Below are positions 1 to 9,141 of a stretch of 52,375 nt of DNA, piece after piece; position 1 is the first letter of the stretch; the number at the start of each line of letters is the position of its first letter. A program made the translations under genes and the position numbers. This DNA comes from Oceanispirochaeta sp. Lineage in GTDB: Bacteria > Spirochaetota > Spirochaetia > DSM-2461. The stretch spans positions 1 to 52,375 of the forward strand of contig NZ_JAQIBL010000005.1 of assembly GCF_027859075.1 (NCBI RefSeq). Direction: 5' to 3'. Under the pieces are notes generated by a model. The model did no database searches. It worked only from the letters and a program-made list of their open reading frames with translations, and was not told where the DNA came from.

Positions 1-116
1 ACGTCGAGGCCTAAGGGTGCGGCTAAGCCGCAACTACGACGTGGTTTGATCTGCCCCCTATGACTTTGATTGTAAACGTCGAGGCCTAAGGGTGCGGTTA
101 ACGAGGCCTAAGGGTG
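1..116. repeat. Three copies of a 15-bp GC-rich repeat
   Basis: The 15-mer CGAGGCCTAAGGGTG occurs at 5-19, 80-94 and 102-116. The first two copies share a longer 22-bp identity (1-22 and 76-97). Just after copy one, GCGGC-TAA-GCCGC can fold into a short hairpin. The spacing is irregular (75 and 22 bp), so this is not a CRISPR array. The cluster may continue to the left of the window. No function can be assigned; it could be a remnant of an intergenic repeat family. Confidence 0.6.
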
Positions 117-157
117 GGGCTGATTGAAGCCCGAACTATCCTTTTTATGCCCGGTTC

Positions 158-424
158 TCAGTCTTCTGAGTCGCCGGGTATTCCCAGTTCTTTTTTCATC
201 TGAATATTGTAGGAATCGATAAACTCCCTGAAATGATCATTTTCCTCTCTCAGTCTTTTTATTTCAAAAATCATCCAGCGGACCTCCTCTTCGGCATTGC
301 TGATATCATAGTCAAAGTCGGCATTCGGATTGTAGGTCAACCAGATAAGCTGACTCCCATTCCGTGTTTTCAGGGTGAGTTTTTGTTCCAGTTCTGCCAG
401 GCGATCTTTTTTTTCATTGTCCAC
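158..424 (-). CDS. Hypothetical small coiled-coil protein (88 aa)
   Basis: An 88-residue acidic, soluble protein starting at a GTG codon (424). I do not recognise a family. The N-terminal 20 residues are charged and helical (KKDRLAELEQKL). A second charged helix around residues 44-66 (AEEEVRWMIFEIKRLREEN) has coiled-coil heptad character. The composition looks like a real protein, but no good Shine-Dalgarno is visible before the GTG. It is divergent from the pseudouridine synthase at 509 and lies beside the repeat cluster at 1-116. No signal peptide or membrane segment. Confidence 0.5.
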   Translation of the reverse strand: MDNEKKDRLAELEQKLTLKTRNGSQLIWLTYNPNADFDYDISNAEEEVRWMIFEIKRLREENDHFREFIDSYNIQMKKELGIPGDSED

Positions 425-508
425 ACACTAAAAGTATCACTCTCTTCTGTTATTTCCAACGAGAACAAGGTTTCACTATTCTGATAGAGAACTCTTTCCG
501 GGAGACAA

Positions 509-1258
509 TTGGAGAATAAATATGTTAGTCTTTGCCTTATGTTAGATCTGAAAGACCGGATTCTGTATGAAGATAACCACCTGATTATTATAAACAAAGT
601 CTCTTCGGAAATAGTTCAGGGGGATAAGACCGGTGATGAGACTCTGGGCGAAAAGATTCAGAAATATATTAAAAAGCGGGATAAGAAACCCGGGAATGTC
701 TTTCTGGGTGTCACCCATCGCCTGGACCGCCCCACCAGCGGCATTGTTGTTTTTGCGAAAACCTCAAAGGCCCTTTCCCGAATGAACACTTTGTTCCGGG
801 ATCATGATTTGAAGAAGATCTATTGGGCGGTCCTGGAGCGTTCTCCCGAAGAGCCCGAGGGACAGTGGACAGATTTTCTGAGAAGAGACAGAAAGAAGAA
901 CCGCTCCTTTGTTTGTGATTCTGGAAGAGAAGATGCTAAAAAAGCCGTCCTTTCCTATCGCACTCTCTGCCGCAGCGGTTCTGAGACCCTGGTGGAGGTA
1001 GATCTGGAAACAGGGCGTCATCATCAGATCCGGGCACAGTTTTCCGGACGGGGATGCCCCATCAAAGGGGACTTGAAATACGGTGCTAAAGGACCAAATC
1101 CCGACGGGAGTATTCATCTCCACGCCCGGAAGGTCCGTTTTATCCATCCTGTCACAAAAGAAGTGCTGGAAGTGACTGCCCCGGCTCCAAGACAGGATTT
1201 TCTCTGGCAGGATATGGAAGCCTCTGCGACCCGGGGGCCTAAGGAATCTGATGACTGA
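509..1258 (+). CDS. RluA-family pseudouridine synthase
   Basis: RNA pseudouridine synthase of the RluA family, converting specific uridines in rRNA or tRNA to pseudouridine. The family signature HRLDRPTSG is present, with the catalytic Asp at about residue 73; the later ETGRHHQIRAQ block is also typical. At 249 aa it is a short single-domain member without an S4 domain. The start is a TTG at 509 with GGGAG four bases upstream; an in-frame ATG at 539 has no ribosome site. It overlaps mutY by 8 bp, so the two are probably co-transcribed. Which uridine it modifies (RluA, RluC/D or TruC type) cannot be told from sequence. Confidence 0.88.
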   Translation: MENKYVSLCLMLDLKDRILYEDNHLIIINKVSSEIVQGDKTGDETLGEKIQKYIKKRDKKPGNVFLGVTHRLDRPTSGIVVFAKTSKALSRMNTLFRDHDLKKIYWAVLERSPEEPEGQWTDFLRRDRKKNRSFVCDSGREDAKKAVLSYRTLCRSGSETLVEVDLETGRHHQIRAQFSGRGCPIKGDLKYGAKGPNPDGSIHLHARKVRFIHPVTKEVLEVTAPAPRQDFLWQDMEASATRGPKESDD

Positions 1259-2366
1259 AATATCCGAAAAAACGCCTCTTCTCGGGTTGAATGAAGTCCA
1301 TGACCTGATGGACTGGTTCCATCGGCACAGCATTGACTATCCCTGGGGAGATAATCCGACACCTTACCGGGTCTGGATCTCCGAAATAATGCTGCAGCAG
1401 ACCGTTGTCACCGCGGCGATAGACCACTTCATCCGCTGGATGGACCTCTTTCCCGACATTCAATCACTGACTGAGGCCAGAGAGCAGACCGTACTCAAGG
1501 CCTGGGAAGGGCTGGGCTACTATTCCAGAGCCCGTAATATCCTCAAAGGTGCTCTGTTCCTGACAGAGTATCATCACGGAACTCTCCCTTCCAGCTATGA
1601 AGAACTGATCAAGGTTCCCGGGATCGGAGATTATACGGCCCGGGCTATCCTCTCTCTGGCCTTTTCCAGGAGCTATCCGGTTCTGGATGCCAATGTGAGA
1701 AGAATCGGGCAACGTCTCAGGGCCGTCCGGGATTGGCAGATCCAGGATGATCGCCTCCTTCTGCGGCAGCTGGAGGTCTTGATACCCCCCGAATCTCCGG
1801 GTGCCTTCAACTGTGCCCTTATGCAGTTGGGTCAGCTCATCTGCAGGGTCCGTTCTCCTGAATGCTCCTCCTGTGCCCTAGCTGAAAGCTGTCAGACCCG
1901 GAAGCAGGGCCTGCAGGCGGAAATCCCGGCTCCTAAAAAACGGAAAATCAAAGAAAAAAAGAGCACTCTTCTCCTGCTGACAAGGGATGGCCGCTTTCTT
2001 ATGACCCGCCGGAGCCGGGGCCTGGGGAAGGGCTTGTGGTTTATTCCCTCGGTCCCCCGGGGGGAGGAAGGGATCATCCTGAGGACATTGAAAGAGCAGA
2101 CAGAACAGACTCTGCCTCTTCAGGAACGGGTTCATCTCTACACAACATGGAAGGAACAATTATTCCCTCTAATGCTGGTTCTCCGAGGCTTTCCTGATGA
2201 GATTCCCGAGTGGATCCGTACACATGAGGATGATACTGTGGAATGGATCAATTTCAGAGATCTTGATTCCTATCCGACAGCTTCGGTATACAGAAAAATC
2301 CTGGAAGAAATTCCTCCAATATTTACGGCCAAGACAGCTCTGATAGCATGTGAATCCTTGCCATAA
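1251..2366 (+). CDS. mutY: A/G-specific adenine glycosylase MutY
   Basis: DNA repair glycosylase that removes adenine mispaired with 8-oxoguanine. Residues 38-51 hold the catalytic Glu (E45 in EIMLQQT). The helix-hairpin-helix is VPGIGDYTA at 122-130 and the second catalytic Asp is D146 (LDANVRR). The [4Fe-4S] cluster ligands are C198-x6-C205-x2-C208-x5-C214. From about residue 235 there is a NUDIX-like C-terminal domain (LLLLTRDGRFLMTRR) that in MutY recognises 8-oxoG. The length (371 aa) is normal. It overlaps the preceding pseudouridine synthase by 8 bp. Confidence 0.95.
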   Translation: MTEISEKTPLLGLNEVHDLMDWFHRHSIDYPWGDNPTPYRVWISEIMLQQTVVTAAIDHFIRWMDLFPDIQSLTEAREQTVLKAWEGLGYYSRARNILKGALFLTEYHHGTLPSSYEELIKVPGIGDYTARAILSLAFSRSYPVLDANVRRIGQRLRAVRDWQIQDDRLLLRQLEVLIPPESPGAFNCALMQLGQLICRVRSPECSSCALAESCQTRKQGLQAEIPAPKKRKIKEKKSTLLLLTRDGRFLMTRRSRGLGKGLWFIPSVPRGEEGIILRTLKEQTEQTLPLQERVHLYTTWKEQLFPLMLVLRGFPDEIPEWIRTHEDDTVEWINFRDLDSYPTASVYRKILEEIPPIFTAKTALIACESLP

Positions 2367-2393
2367 CCAGGATCATCATGTAATGTTATCAAT

Positions 2394-3401
2394 ATGAAAA
2401 AGTGGATTCATTTTTCTATACTCATCATTGGGTCATCTCTTTTCCTGGTTTCCTGCCGCTCCGTTGAGAAGATGACCATTTCCAAGCTTTCGGATATGCT
2501 CTCCTCCGATTCAGGAGCCGGTGCTTTTACCCGGGATGATGATCCTCAGCTGATTGCGGATGCAATGCCCTTCACCCTGAAAATGTATGAACTTCTCATG
2601 GATCTGAATCCCGATGATTCGGCTCTCCGGCTGGCTGCGGGAAAGGCCTTTATCATGTATGCCAACGGCTTTATCCAGACTCCTTCCACCATGCTTGACG
2701 ATGATGATTTTGAGGTTCAGATCGAGATGCTTCAACGGGCGGGCAAAATGTATCTGCGGGGAAGGAACTATGTTCTGGATTCCCTGTATCTGGAAATCAG
2801 GGACGGTGAGGAGCTTCTGAAGCATAATCTGGACGGTTTCCTGGAAGAGTGTAATCAAAAAGTGGCTCCTCAGCTCTATTGGGCTGCCGCCGGATGGCTG
2901 GGAGCCTTTTCCTGTGATCCCTTCGATTTTGAAATAGGCCGGGATATTCAAAAGCCTGTTGCCTTTTTATACAGGGCTCTGGAGCTGAATGAAGAGTATG
3001 AAGACGGGAGTATACACGATCTTCTGCTGACCCTCTGGTCCACACTTCCCCGTTCAATTATTGACAAAGCCCTTCTGGATACACCGGAATCTTCCGGTGC
3101 CTTCGCCCTGAAATATTATGAGAGGTTCAATATCCCTCAGGATGAAGAATCCCGGGCCCGGTTCCATTTTTCAAGGGCCATTGCTCTGTCTGACGGCAAA
3201 AATCCCGGGACTTATATCTCCCTGGCCCTGGCATATCCCGTAAAAGAGCAGGATTATAAAGAGTTTGAGAGGCTCCTCCAGAAGGCTCTGGCACTGGACC
3301 CCTATGATGATCCCGATACGGAATTGATGGTGATTATCTACCAGCAGAGAGCCGCCTGGCTACTGGAAAACCGGGATGACTATTTTTTAATTGATTTTTA
3401 A
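2394..3401 (+). CDS. tatT: TRAP transporter TatT component (TPR lipoprotein)
   Basis: Periplasmic TPR-type lipoprotein that in Treponema pallidum (Tp0956) partners a TRAP substrate-binding protein. A lipoprotein signal ends in LVSC with the lipidated Cys at residue 21. The rest is helical and TPR-like (LNPDDSALRLAAGKAF, ERLLQKALALDPYDD) as expected for the TatT family, and the length of 335 aa fits. It is followed after 35 bp by the binding protein and then the fused QM membrane subunit, the same order as in Treponema. The family forms trimers that bind the P subunit; the ligand is unknown but proposed to be hydrophobic. Confidence 0.9.
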   Translation: MKKWIHFSILIIGSSLFLVSCRSVEKMTISKLSDMLSSDSGAGAFTRDDDPQLIADAMPFTLKMYELLMDLNPDDSALRLAAGKAFIMYANGFIQTPSTMLDDDDFEVQIEMLQRAGKMYLRGRNYVLDSLYLEIRDGEELLKHNLDGFLEECNQKVAPQLYWAAAGWLGAFSCDPFDFEIGRDIQKPVAFLYRALELNEEYEDGSIHDLLLTLWSTLPRSIIDKALLDTPESSGAFALKYYERFNIPQDEESRARFHFSRAIALSDGKNPGTYISLALAYPVKEQDYKEFERLLQKALALDPYDDPDTELMVIIYQQRAAWLLENRDDYFLIDF

Positions 3402-3436
3402 CGAATTACCTTGAGAATTGAAGACAAAGGAACCCT

Positions 3437-4444
3437 ATGAATATAAGAATGAGAAAATACACTATCTTGATGTTTCTGATGATTTTTCTGGCCTCCCATT
3501 CCCTGGCTGCCCTCACTATAAAGATGGGAAGTCTATTTCCCGAAGGCTCCTCCTGGGATATTACTCTTAAGAAAATGGCTCGTGAATGGAGTGAGGTCAC
3601 CGACGGCCGAGTCAAAATAAAAATTTATCCCGGCGGGATTGCCGGAGAAGAAAATGATATGGTCCGAAAGATGAGGATCGGTCAACTGGATGCTGCAGTG
3701 CTGAGTGGTGTCGGTTTGACTGAAATTGTATCAGACAGTATTGTTTTCAGCATTCCTTTTCTCGTTCAAAACGAAGAGGAACTGGATTATGTCATTAGTG
3801 ATTTACTGCCCCTCTTTGATGATGATTTCAGAGATAAGGGTTTTGAAGTTTTGATCTGGTCAAAATCCGGGTGGATTAACTTTTTTTCCAATAAAGAAAT
3901 CCTGACCCCCGATGATCTGAAGAGCACCCGTCTGGCCGTGTCTCCCAATAATCCGGAAATGACCGAGGCTTTCAAGGCTCTGGACCTCAACGTCATCCCT
4001 CTGGGAATGAATGATACCCTTATGGGTCTGCAAAGCGGGATGATCGATTCATTCTATTCTATACCCATGATTTCTGCCGCCTATCAGTGGTTCGCCCTGG
4101 CTAAAAACATGAACCCTATTGATATGTCTCCCGTGATAGGGGGAATCCTTATTTCCGAGAGAACCTGGAAAAGAATCCCTGAAAAGTATCATGATGATCT
4201 GAAAGCTTCCATGGCTGCGGTTGAACAGGAATTTTTCAAAGAATACTCACGCCTCAATGAGGAGGCTCTCAGGATTATGAAGGACAATGATCTGAATGTC
4301 CTGAATCCCAGTCAAGAAGTGGAGCAGATCTGGAGAGATTATTTCAAAGATTCCTACAAGACCCTTGTAAACAATAATATGATCAGTGAACAGATCTATC
4401 AGGAAATGAGTCAGAAGCTGGAAGCCTTCAGGAACGGTCGGTGA
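3437..4444 (+). CDS. dctP: TRAP transporter substrate-binding protein (DctP/TatP)
   Basis: Periplasmic solute receptor of a TRAP transporter. A Sec signal peptide covers about residues 1-24 (hydrophobic MFLMIFLA then SHSLAA). The mature part has the DctP fold signatures: MGSLFPEGSSWD at the N-terminus, the VKIKIYPGG strand, and the GLQSGMIDSFYS region. AAGGA lies 5 bp before the ATG. It is the second gene of the TatT-TatP-TatQM operon, and its stop overlaps the GTG start of the permease by 4 bp. By analogy with Tp0957 it probably binds a hydrophobic or lipid-like ligand rather than a C4-dicarboxylate; this is inference. Confidence 0.93.
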   Translation: MNIRMRKYTILMFLMIFLASHSLAALTIKMGSLFPEGSSWDITLKKMAREWSEVTDGRVKIKIYPGGIAGEENDMVRKMRIGQLDAAVLSGVGLTEIVSDSIVFSIPFLVQNEEELDYVISDLLPLFDDDFRDKGFEVLIWSKSGWINFFSNKEILTPDDLKSTRLAVSPNNPEMTEAFKALDLNVIPLGMNDTLMGLQSGMIDSFYSIPMISAAYQWFALAKNMNPIDMSPVIGGILISERTWKRIPEKYHDDLKASMAAVEQEFFKEYSRLNEEALRIMKDNDLNVLNPSQEVEQIWRDYFKDSYKTLVNNNMISEQIYQEMSQKLEAFRNGR

Positions 4445-6303
4445 ACCTTATCAAGAAATTCCTCAATAAGTTTGAATTCAGGGTCGCCACAATTGTTTTT
4501 CTGATTCTGGCTTTTGTCCCTGTATTGGAGATCCTGTCTAGACTGATTTTTAATAATGGAATCAGGGGGGCAGATACCTATGTCAGCCATGCAGTCATCT
4601 GGGTGGCTTTCCTGGCCGGGATGATGGCGTCCAAAGAAAAGGCCCACCTCTCCCTGACCTCGGGAAGGGACGTCTTTTCGGGGCGATTGGCTGTCGTTTC
4701 CACGGCGGTGAGCCGTATCCTTTCCGGAGGAATCAGCTTTGGTCTGGCCTTCAGCGCCTTATCTTTTATTTTGATTGGTTTTGATCCATCCCAGATGGTC
4801 GGGATTTTCCCCATCCGGTTTGTCGCCCTGATTATGCCCCTGGGCTTTCTTGTCATAGGTCTGCGCTTTTTTTATATCAGTGATAAAAAACTGGTGTCAC
4901 TGCCGGTCATTATATTGTCTGTCCTACTGGGGCTTTTTCTGGGAATCCCATCCCTTACGAACATGATGTACACCTTACTAAGCGAGCCGCCCCTTTTTAT
5001 TGATTCATTGAGTACCCTCTATTATGACTTTTTTTATTATGCCGCCTTTCCGCTGATCATCCTTCTACTCATCAGTACGGTAAGCGGGACTCCCATTTTC
5101 ATCCTTCTGGGAGGAATGGCTTTCTTTCTGTTCTCCCGGGACTGGGGATCTCTGGAGATTATCCCTAATGAGGCTTATAACCTCCTGACAGGGTCGTCGG
5201 TGCCGGCCATTCCCCTGTTTACTCTGACAGGATTTATCCTTTCGGAAAGCAAGGCGGGAGAACGCCTGGTCAGGCTCTTCAAGAGTCTCCTGGGGGGACT
5301 TCCCGGGGGTATGGCTATCATGGCGGTTGTGGTCTCCGCTTTTTTTACAACATTCACCGGTGCCTCGGGAGTCACTATCCTGGCCATGGGCGGTATTTTG
5401 TCTTATATGCTCCACGAGTCGGGAGACTACAAAGACGGATTCATAAAAGGACTCCTCACCTCTTCCGGCAGTATCGGCCTCCTCTTCCCACCCAGCCTCC
5501 CCATCATCATGTATGCCGTCATGGCCCAGATTTCAGTCAAAGATATGTTTCTCGGGGGATTGATTCCCGGATTGATCCTTGTTCTGTCCCTGGCCATCAT
5601 GGGTGTGGTGGCTTCCTTTCATAAGAAAAGAACCACCGGTTTTAATGGTGCCGAAATCCTTCCAGCCCTGAAAGATGCCGCAGGAGAACTATTCCTTCCC
5701 ATTCTCATCCTCTCTGGATACTTCGGCGGATTTTTTACACTGGTTGAAACAGGAGCTGTTTCGGTCGTCTATTCCCTTCTTCTGGAAGGGTTGATTCACG
5801 GGGATCTGAAAAAGGATGATCTATCCCGGATCATGCAGAAGAGCCTGCCTATTATCGGGGGTATCCTGATGATTCTGGCTGTTTCCAAAGGATTGAGTTA
5901 TTATCTTATAGACGCCGAGCTGCCTCAGGCACTCACCAGTTTTGTACGTTCCAGCATCAGCTCGAAGATTGTCTTTCTTATACTCCTGAATGTGATCCTC
6001 CTGCTGACAGGCTGCCTAATGGATATCTATTCGGCCATCCTCGTTGTGGGACCCCTGGTCATTCCCATGGGAGAACTCTTCGGGATTCATCCGGTTCAGC
6101 TGGGAATCATTTTTTTAGCCAACCTGCAGCTGGGATATCTGACACCCCCTGTGGGTATGAACCTGTTTCTGGCGTCCTACCGTTTTGAAACACCACTGGT
6201 GGAGATCTACAAGAAGGTTTTCCCCTTCCTTATGGTACTCCTGGTCATGGTTTTACTGATCACTTATGTTCCCTGGTTCTCTCTTGCATTTCTGGGAATC
6301 TAG
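4441..6303 (+). CDS. TRAP transporter fused small/large permease (DctQM)
   Basis: Inner-membrane TRAP permease of 620 aa. It starts with GTG inside the stop region of dctP (GTGA overlap), implying translational coupling. Residues 1 to about 180 contain the four-helix DctQ-like part (LSRLIFNN, VSHAVIWVAFLAGMMASKEKAHLSL). From about residue 195 comes the DctM large subunit with many membrane segments and typical motifs (FTGASGVTILAMGGIL, LLFPPSLPIIMYA, CLMDIYSAILVVGPL, LGYLTPPVGMNLFLASYRF). The fusion fits the TatQ-M subunit of spirochaetes. Transport is expected to be driven by an Na+ or H+ gradient. Confidence 0.93.
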   Translation: MNLIKKFLNKFEFRVATIVFLILAFVPVLEILSRLIFNNGIRGADTYVSHAVIWVAFLAGMMASKEKAHLSLTSGRDVFSGRLAVVSTAVSRILSGGISFGLAFSALSFILIGFDPSQMVGIFPIRFVALIMPLGFLVIGLRFFYISDKKLVSLPVIILSVLLGLFLGIPSLTNMMYTLLSEPPLFIDSLSTLYYDFFYYAAFPLIILLLISTVSGTPIFILLGGMAFFLFSRDWGSLEIIPNEAYNLLTGSSVPAIPLFTLTGFILSESKAGERLVRLFKSLLGGLPGGMAIMAVVVSAFFTTFTGASGVTILAMGGILSYMLHESGDYKDGFIKGLLTSSGSIGLLFPPSLPIIMYAVMAQISVKDMFLGGLIPGLILVLSLAIMGVVASFHKKRTTGFNGAEILPALKDAAGELFLPILILSGYFGGFFTLVETGAVSVVYSLLLEGLIHGDLKKDDLSRIMQKSLPIIGGILMILAVSKGLSYYLIDAELPQALTSFVRSSISSKIVFLILLNVILLLTGCLMDIYSAILVVGPLVIPMGELFGIHPVQLGIIFLANLQLGYLTPPVGMNLFLASYRFETPLVEIYKKVFPFLMVLLVMVLLITYVPWFSLAFLGI

Positions 6304-6372
6304 GAAAGTATCGATTATAATGGAAAATACCCGGAGGTTTTCGGGAACATCTTTATCAACAGAGGGTAGAAA

Positions 6373-7638
6373 ATGTTTAATCTGACAAAGAGTGAGAGAA
6401 GCTGGGTTCTCTATGACTGGGCCAATTCGGCTTATTCCATCACCATCACCACGGCTATCTTCCCGCTGTTCTTCGGACAGATTGCCAGAGAAGGCGGATT
6501 GTCCGATTCAGCCTCAACAGCTGTTTTGGGTTATGGGAACAGTTTCTATGCCCTGCTCATTGCCATTCTGGCTCCGCTGCTGGGTACATTAGCCGACTAC
6601 AAGGGGCGGCGTAAAAAATATTTCACCATATTCTTCATTCTCGGAACAGCCACTACGGTACTTATGATTTTTATCCAGCCTGGTGCCTGGATTCCCGCCA
6701 TTGTTCTATACATGCTTACGGCTATCGGATTTGCCGGTTCCAATATATTCTATGATTCCTGCCTTGTGGATGTCACCGAACCCGACCGGATGGATAAGGT
6801 GTCTACCATGGGATTTGGATGGGGTTATATCGGAAGCACCATTCCCTTTGTTGCCAGTCTGGTGATCATCTTTATGCTGGCCGGTGGTGATATGACCGTT
6901 CTCAACTTGACAGGCGTCCGCATCGCCTTTCTTATTACGGCACTATGGTGGTTCATTTTCAGTATTCCCTTTCTTAAGAATGTAAAACAGCGCTTTGGAA
7001 TTGAGCCCTCGCTCCAACCTGTGAAGGATGCCTTTGGCCGCCTGTATGGGACTTTTAAAAACATCAGGTCCTACCGCAAGATCTTTCTGTTTCTGTTGGC
7101 TTATTTCTTCTACATTGACGGGGTGGGAACGATCATCAAGATGGCCACAGACTATGGTTCCAAGATGGGGATCAGCTCAACCATCCTTCTTCTGGACCTG
7201 ATGGGGTTACAGATTTTTGCCTTTCCCTTTGCCATCCTGTATGGAGTTCTTGCCAAGAAAACATCCACCCAATTCATGCTTTTCGTCGGGATCGGAATCT
7301 ATATCGTTATCACAGCATTGGCGACCTTCCTTCCTTTTATGGGCCCGGATATGCTGATACCCATGTTTATCCTTATCTCCTTTCTTGTGGCAACCAGTCA
7401 GGGGGGAATCCAGGCCCTGTCCCGGTCCTACTTTGGAGCCATCATACCTCCTGATCAGGCGGGGGAGTTTTTTGGATTCTTTAATATTTTTGGTAAGTTC
7501 GCTGCTATTTTGGGTCCCTTTATTCTAGGTTTAGCCACACAGATCACCGGCTCTTACAGTGTTGGAATAGGATGCATCGTCATACTCTTTGCTCTGGGAG
7601 CCTTATTTCTGATGCTTTGTGGAAAGGAGCAGACATGA
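6373..7638 (+). CDS. MFS transporter, UMF1 family
   Basis: Integral membrane transporter of the major facilitator superfamily. The opening WVLYDWANSAYSITI is characteristic of the UMF1 group (Atg22-like proteins). The MFS loop motif appears as GTLADYKGRRKKYF at about residues 73-86, and there are about 11-12 hydrophobic segments. The late motif SQGGIQALSRSYFG is also typical. The substrate is unknown. A ribosome site (AGAGGG) precedes the ATG. It lies 70 bp after the TRAP permease in the same direction and overlaps the TPR gene by 4 bp (ATGA). Confidence 0.88.
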   Translation: MFNLTKSERSWVLYDWANSAYSITITTAIFPLFFGQIAREGGLSDSASTAVLGYGNSFYALLIAILAPLLGTLADYKGRRKKYFTIFFILGTATTVLMIFIQPGAWIPAIVLYMLTAIGFAGSNIFYDSCLVDVTEPDRMDKVSTMGFGWGYIGSTIPFVASLVIIFMLAGGDMTVLNLTGVRIAFLITALWWFIFSIPFLKNVKQRFGIEPSLQPVKDAFGRLYGTFKNIRSYRKIFLFLLAYFFYIDGVGTIIKMATDYGSKMGISSTILLLDLMGLQIFAFPFAILYGVLAKKTSTQFMLFVGIGIYIVITALATFLPFMGPDMLIPMFILISFLVATSQGGIQALSRSYFGAIIPPDQAGEFFGFFNIFGKFAAILGPFILGLATQITGSYSVGIGCIVILFALGALFLMLCGKEQT

Positions 7639-8177
7639 AAGAACCTGACTCTGTAGAAGAATTGGTTGCCCTGGGGGTGGTTTATTCTGAACAGGGTAAG
7701 AGGCTGAAGGCTAAAGACTGTTTTCGCAGGGCTTTAGATATTCTTCCTGAGGATCCTCTGATCAGTTACAATCTGGCACTGGAATTGATGGGGGAGGAAA
7801 ACTGGTTTGAATCTCTGACTCTGTTGAATCAGGCTGTCAGCGGTGAACCTGATAATCCGGATTACTGGTGTGAGCGGGGGATCGTCCTGTTCCGGCTGGA
7901 ACGATATGATGAGGCTGAAGAGTCTTATGATCTGGCTCTCACATTCGGGGAGGAAGATTCACGCCTCTGGAACAGCCTGGGAGTCCTCCGGTTTGTCTCC
8001 GAAGAGTACCAGGACGCCGAAATCTTTTTCCGGCGAGCCATCGAACTGGATCGGAAGAATGGAGACGCCTGGTTTAACCTGGCAGACACCCTGGATGAAC
8101 TGGGAAATGAAAAAGGCGGAGAAGAAGCCCGCCGGGTTTTTGAAAATCTAGTCCTGAAAGAAGACGATGAGGGCTGA
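7635..8177 (+). CDS. TPR-repeat protein (180 aa)
   Basis: Cytoplasmic tetratricopeptide repeat protein without signal peptide. Four 34-residue TPR-like units can be followed: GKRLKAKDCFRRALDILPED, then ENWFESLTLLNQAVSGEPDN, ERYDEAEESYDLALTFGEED and EEYQDAEIFFRRAIELDRKN. The start at 7635 is chosen because AAAGGAG lies 6 bp upstream and the ATG overlaps the stop of the UMF1 gene; an earlier in-frame ATG at 7572 lies inside that gene. TPRs mediate protein-protein contacts; the partner is unknown. It overlaps the next small gene by 11 bp. Confidence 0.8.
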   Translation: MKEPDSVEELVALGVVYSEQGKRLKAKDCFRRALDILPEDPLISYNLALELMGEENWFESLTLLNQAVSGEPDNPDYWCERGIVLFRLERYDEAEESYDLALTFGEEDSRLWNSLGVLRFVSEEYQDAEIFFRRAIELDRKNGDAWFNLADTLDELGNEKGGEEARRVFENLVLKEDDEG

Positions 8178-8400
8178 AGAACTCGTTGCGGAGATATACC
8201 GCCAGAAAACAGAACTCCAGAGGGAAGGGAAGAAGCCTTGTCAGGTGATTCTCAGCATGGAAGCCTGGCGTCATATCCGGGCCTGGCATCTGGCCAGAGG
8301 TGTGATGGAGCAGGCTCCCCATATGGACTACATCGGCGAAGACCGAATCTTTGAGATGGATGTGCTCATCGATGGAGTGGAAAGTCCCCGGGTTTGCTGA
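8167..8400 (+). CDS. Hypothetical small protein (77 aa)
   Basis: A 77-residue soluble protein that I do not assign to a family. The ATG at 8167 lies within the end of the TPR gene, preceded by GAAAGAAG. The sequence is evenly mixed and protein-like (CQVILSMEAWRHIRAWH in the middle, IFEMDVLIDG near the end), with no signal or membrane segment. Tight overlap with the TPR gene suggests it is the last gene of the TRAP-UMF1-TPR run. It ends 4 bp before the convergent membrane protein gene. Confidence 0.6.
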   Translation: MRAEELVAEIYRQKTELQREGKKPCQVILSMEAWRHIRAWHLARGVMEQAPHMDYIGEDRIFEMDVLIDGVESPRVC

Positions 8401-8403
8401 GCC

Positions 8404-9102
8404 TTATTCCGGTGCAATCTTTTCTGAAAGCATTTCTGAAAAACTCAAATCCGTCAGTGACGTGATCGATCTGGTCAAATACAAGAAAACACAAACAAGA
8501 ATTATCACCGAAGGCACAGCAATGACAGGGAAACTGTAGGCCGTCATTCTGCCAAGTTCTGCGTTGAATGCCGTTGTTCCCGGAGGGCTTACCAGCATGG
8601 TTATAGCCAGGAAGGTATTCAGGAAACTGGATAGAAAGAAAGAACACGAGAGCATCAGAGTCGAGATGAAGATTCTTTTTTCAAAGGCTTTCATCCTTTC
8701 TGTCTCTTCCAGTCGTTTCAAAATTTCGGGAATATTGAAAATCTGGTCGCTGAAAAGGATTTTGCCCACAATGGGGTAGGGTGTTTTATGAGAGATCAGG
8801 ACAATCATTCCGATGAGAAAGGGTATTCCACCCTCTTTCAGGGCAATCCATTTAGCATCCAGTGAGAGGAGCCCGAGAGTCCCCGTGAGGGTAATACTGA
8901 CCAGCCCTATGAGGGAGAAAAAATTGACTTTCCTGTGTCTGATTATTTCAAAGAGGCCATAGGAGAGAGGGAACGCTAGCGCCGTGATCAGCCCCCAGAC
9001 CGGGCCTAAGGTCTGTTCTGTACTCAATTTTATAAGGATGAAGGAGGGAATAATAATATTCAGGCTCAGGTTGACCAGAGGATGTTCGTCTTTTTTTTCC
9101 AT
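8404..9102 (-). CDS. Membrane protein, VC0807-like family
   Basis: A 232-residue integral membrane protein with six to seven hydrophobic segments. The opening pattern (LSLNIIIPSFILIKLS, then GPVWGLITALAFPLSYGLFE and RHRKVNFFSLIGLVSITLTG) resembles the VC0807 family of uncharacterised proteins; this is from memory of the family pattern. AAGGAG lies 6 bp before the ATG. It is downstream of the mrp gene on the same strand, but a strong terminator at 9142-9169 separates the two. Function unknown. Confidence 0.7.
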   Translation of the reverse strand: MEKKDEHPLVNLSLNIIIPSFILIKLSTEQTLGPVWGLITALAFPLSYGLFEIIRHRKVNFFSLIGLVSITLTGTLGLLSLDAKWIALKEGGIPFLIGMIVLISHKTPYPIVGKILFSDQIFNIPEILKRLEETERMKAFEKRIFISTLMLSCSFFLSSFLNTFLAITMLVSPPGTTAFNAELGRMTAYSFPVIAVPSVIILVCVFLYLTRSITSLTDLSFSEMLSEKIAPE

Positions 9103-9141
9103 GAAACGCTCCTTTTGGAGTGGATCTTATCATGGTTTTAG

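Noticed and set aside
1-120. CRISPR array
   Set aside because: Only three copies with irregular spacing (75 and 22 bp) and no cas genes in the window.
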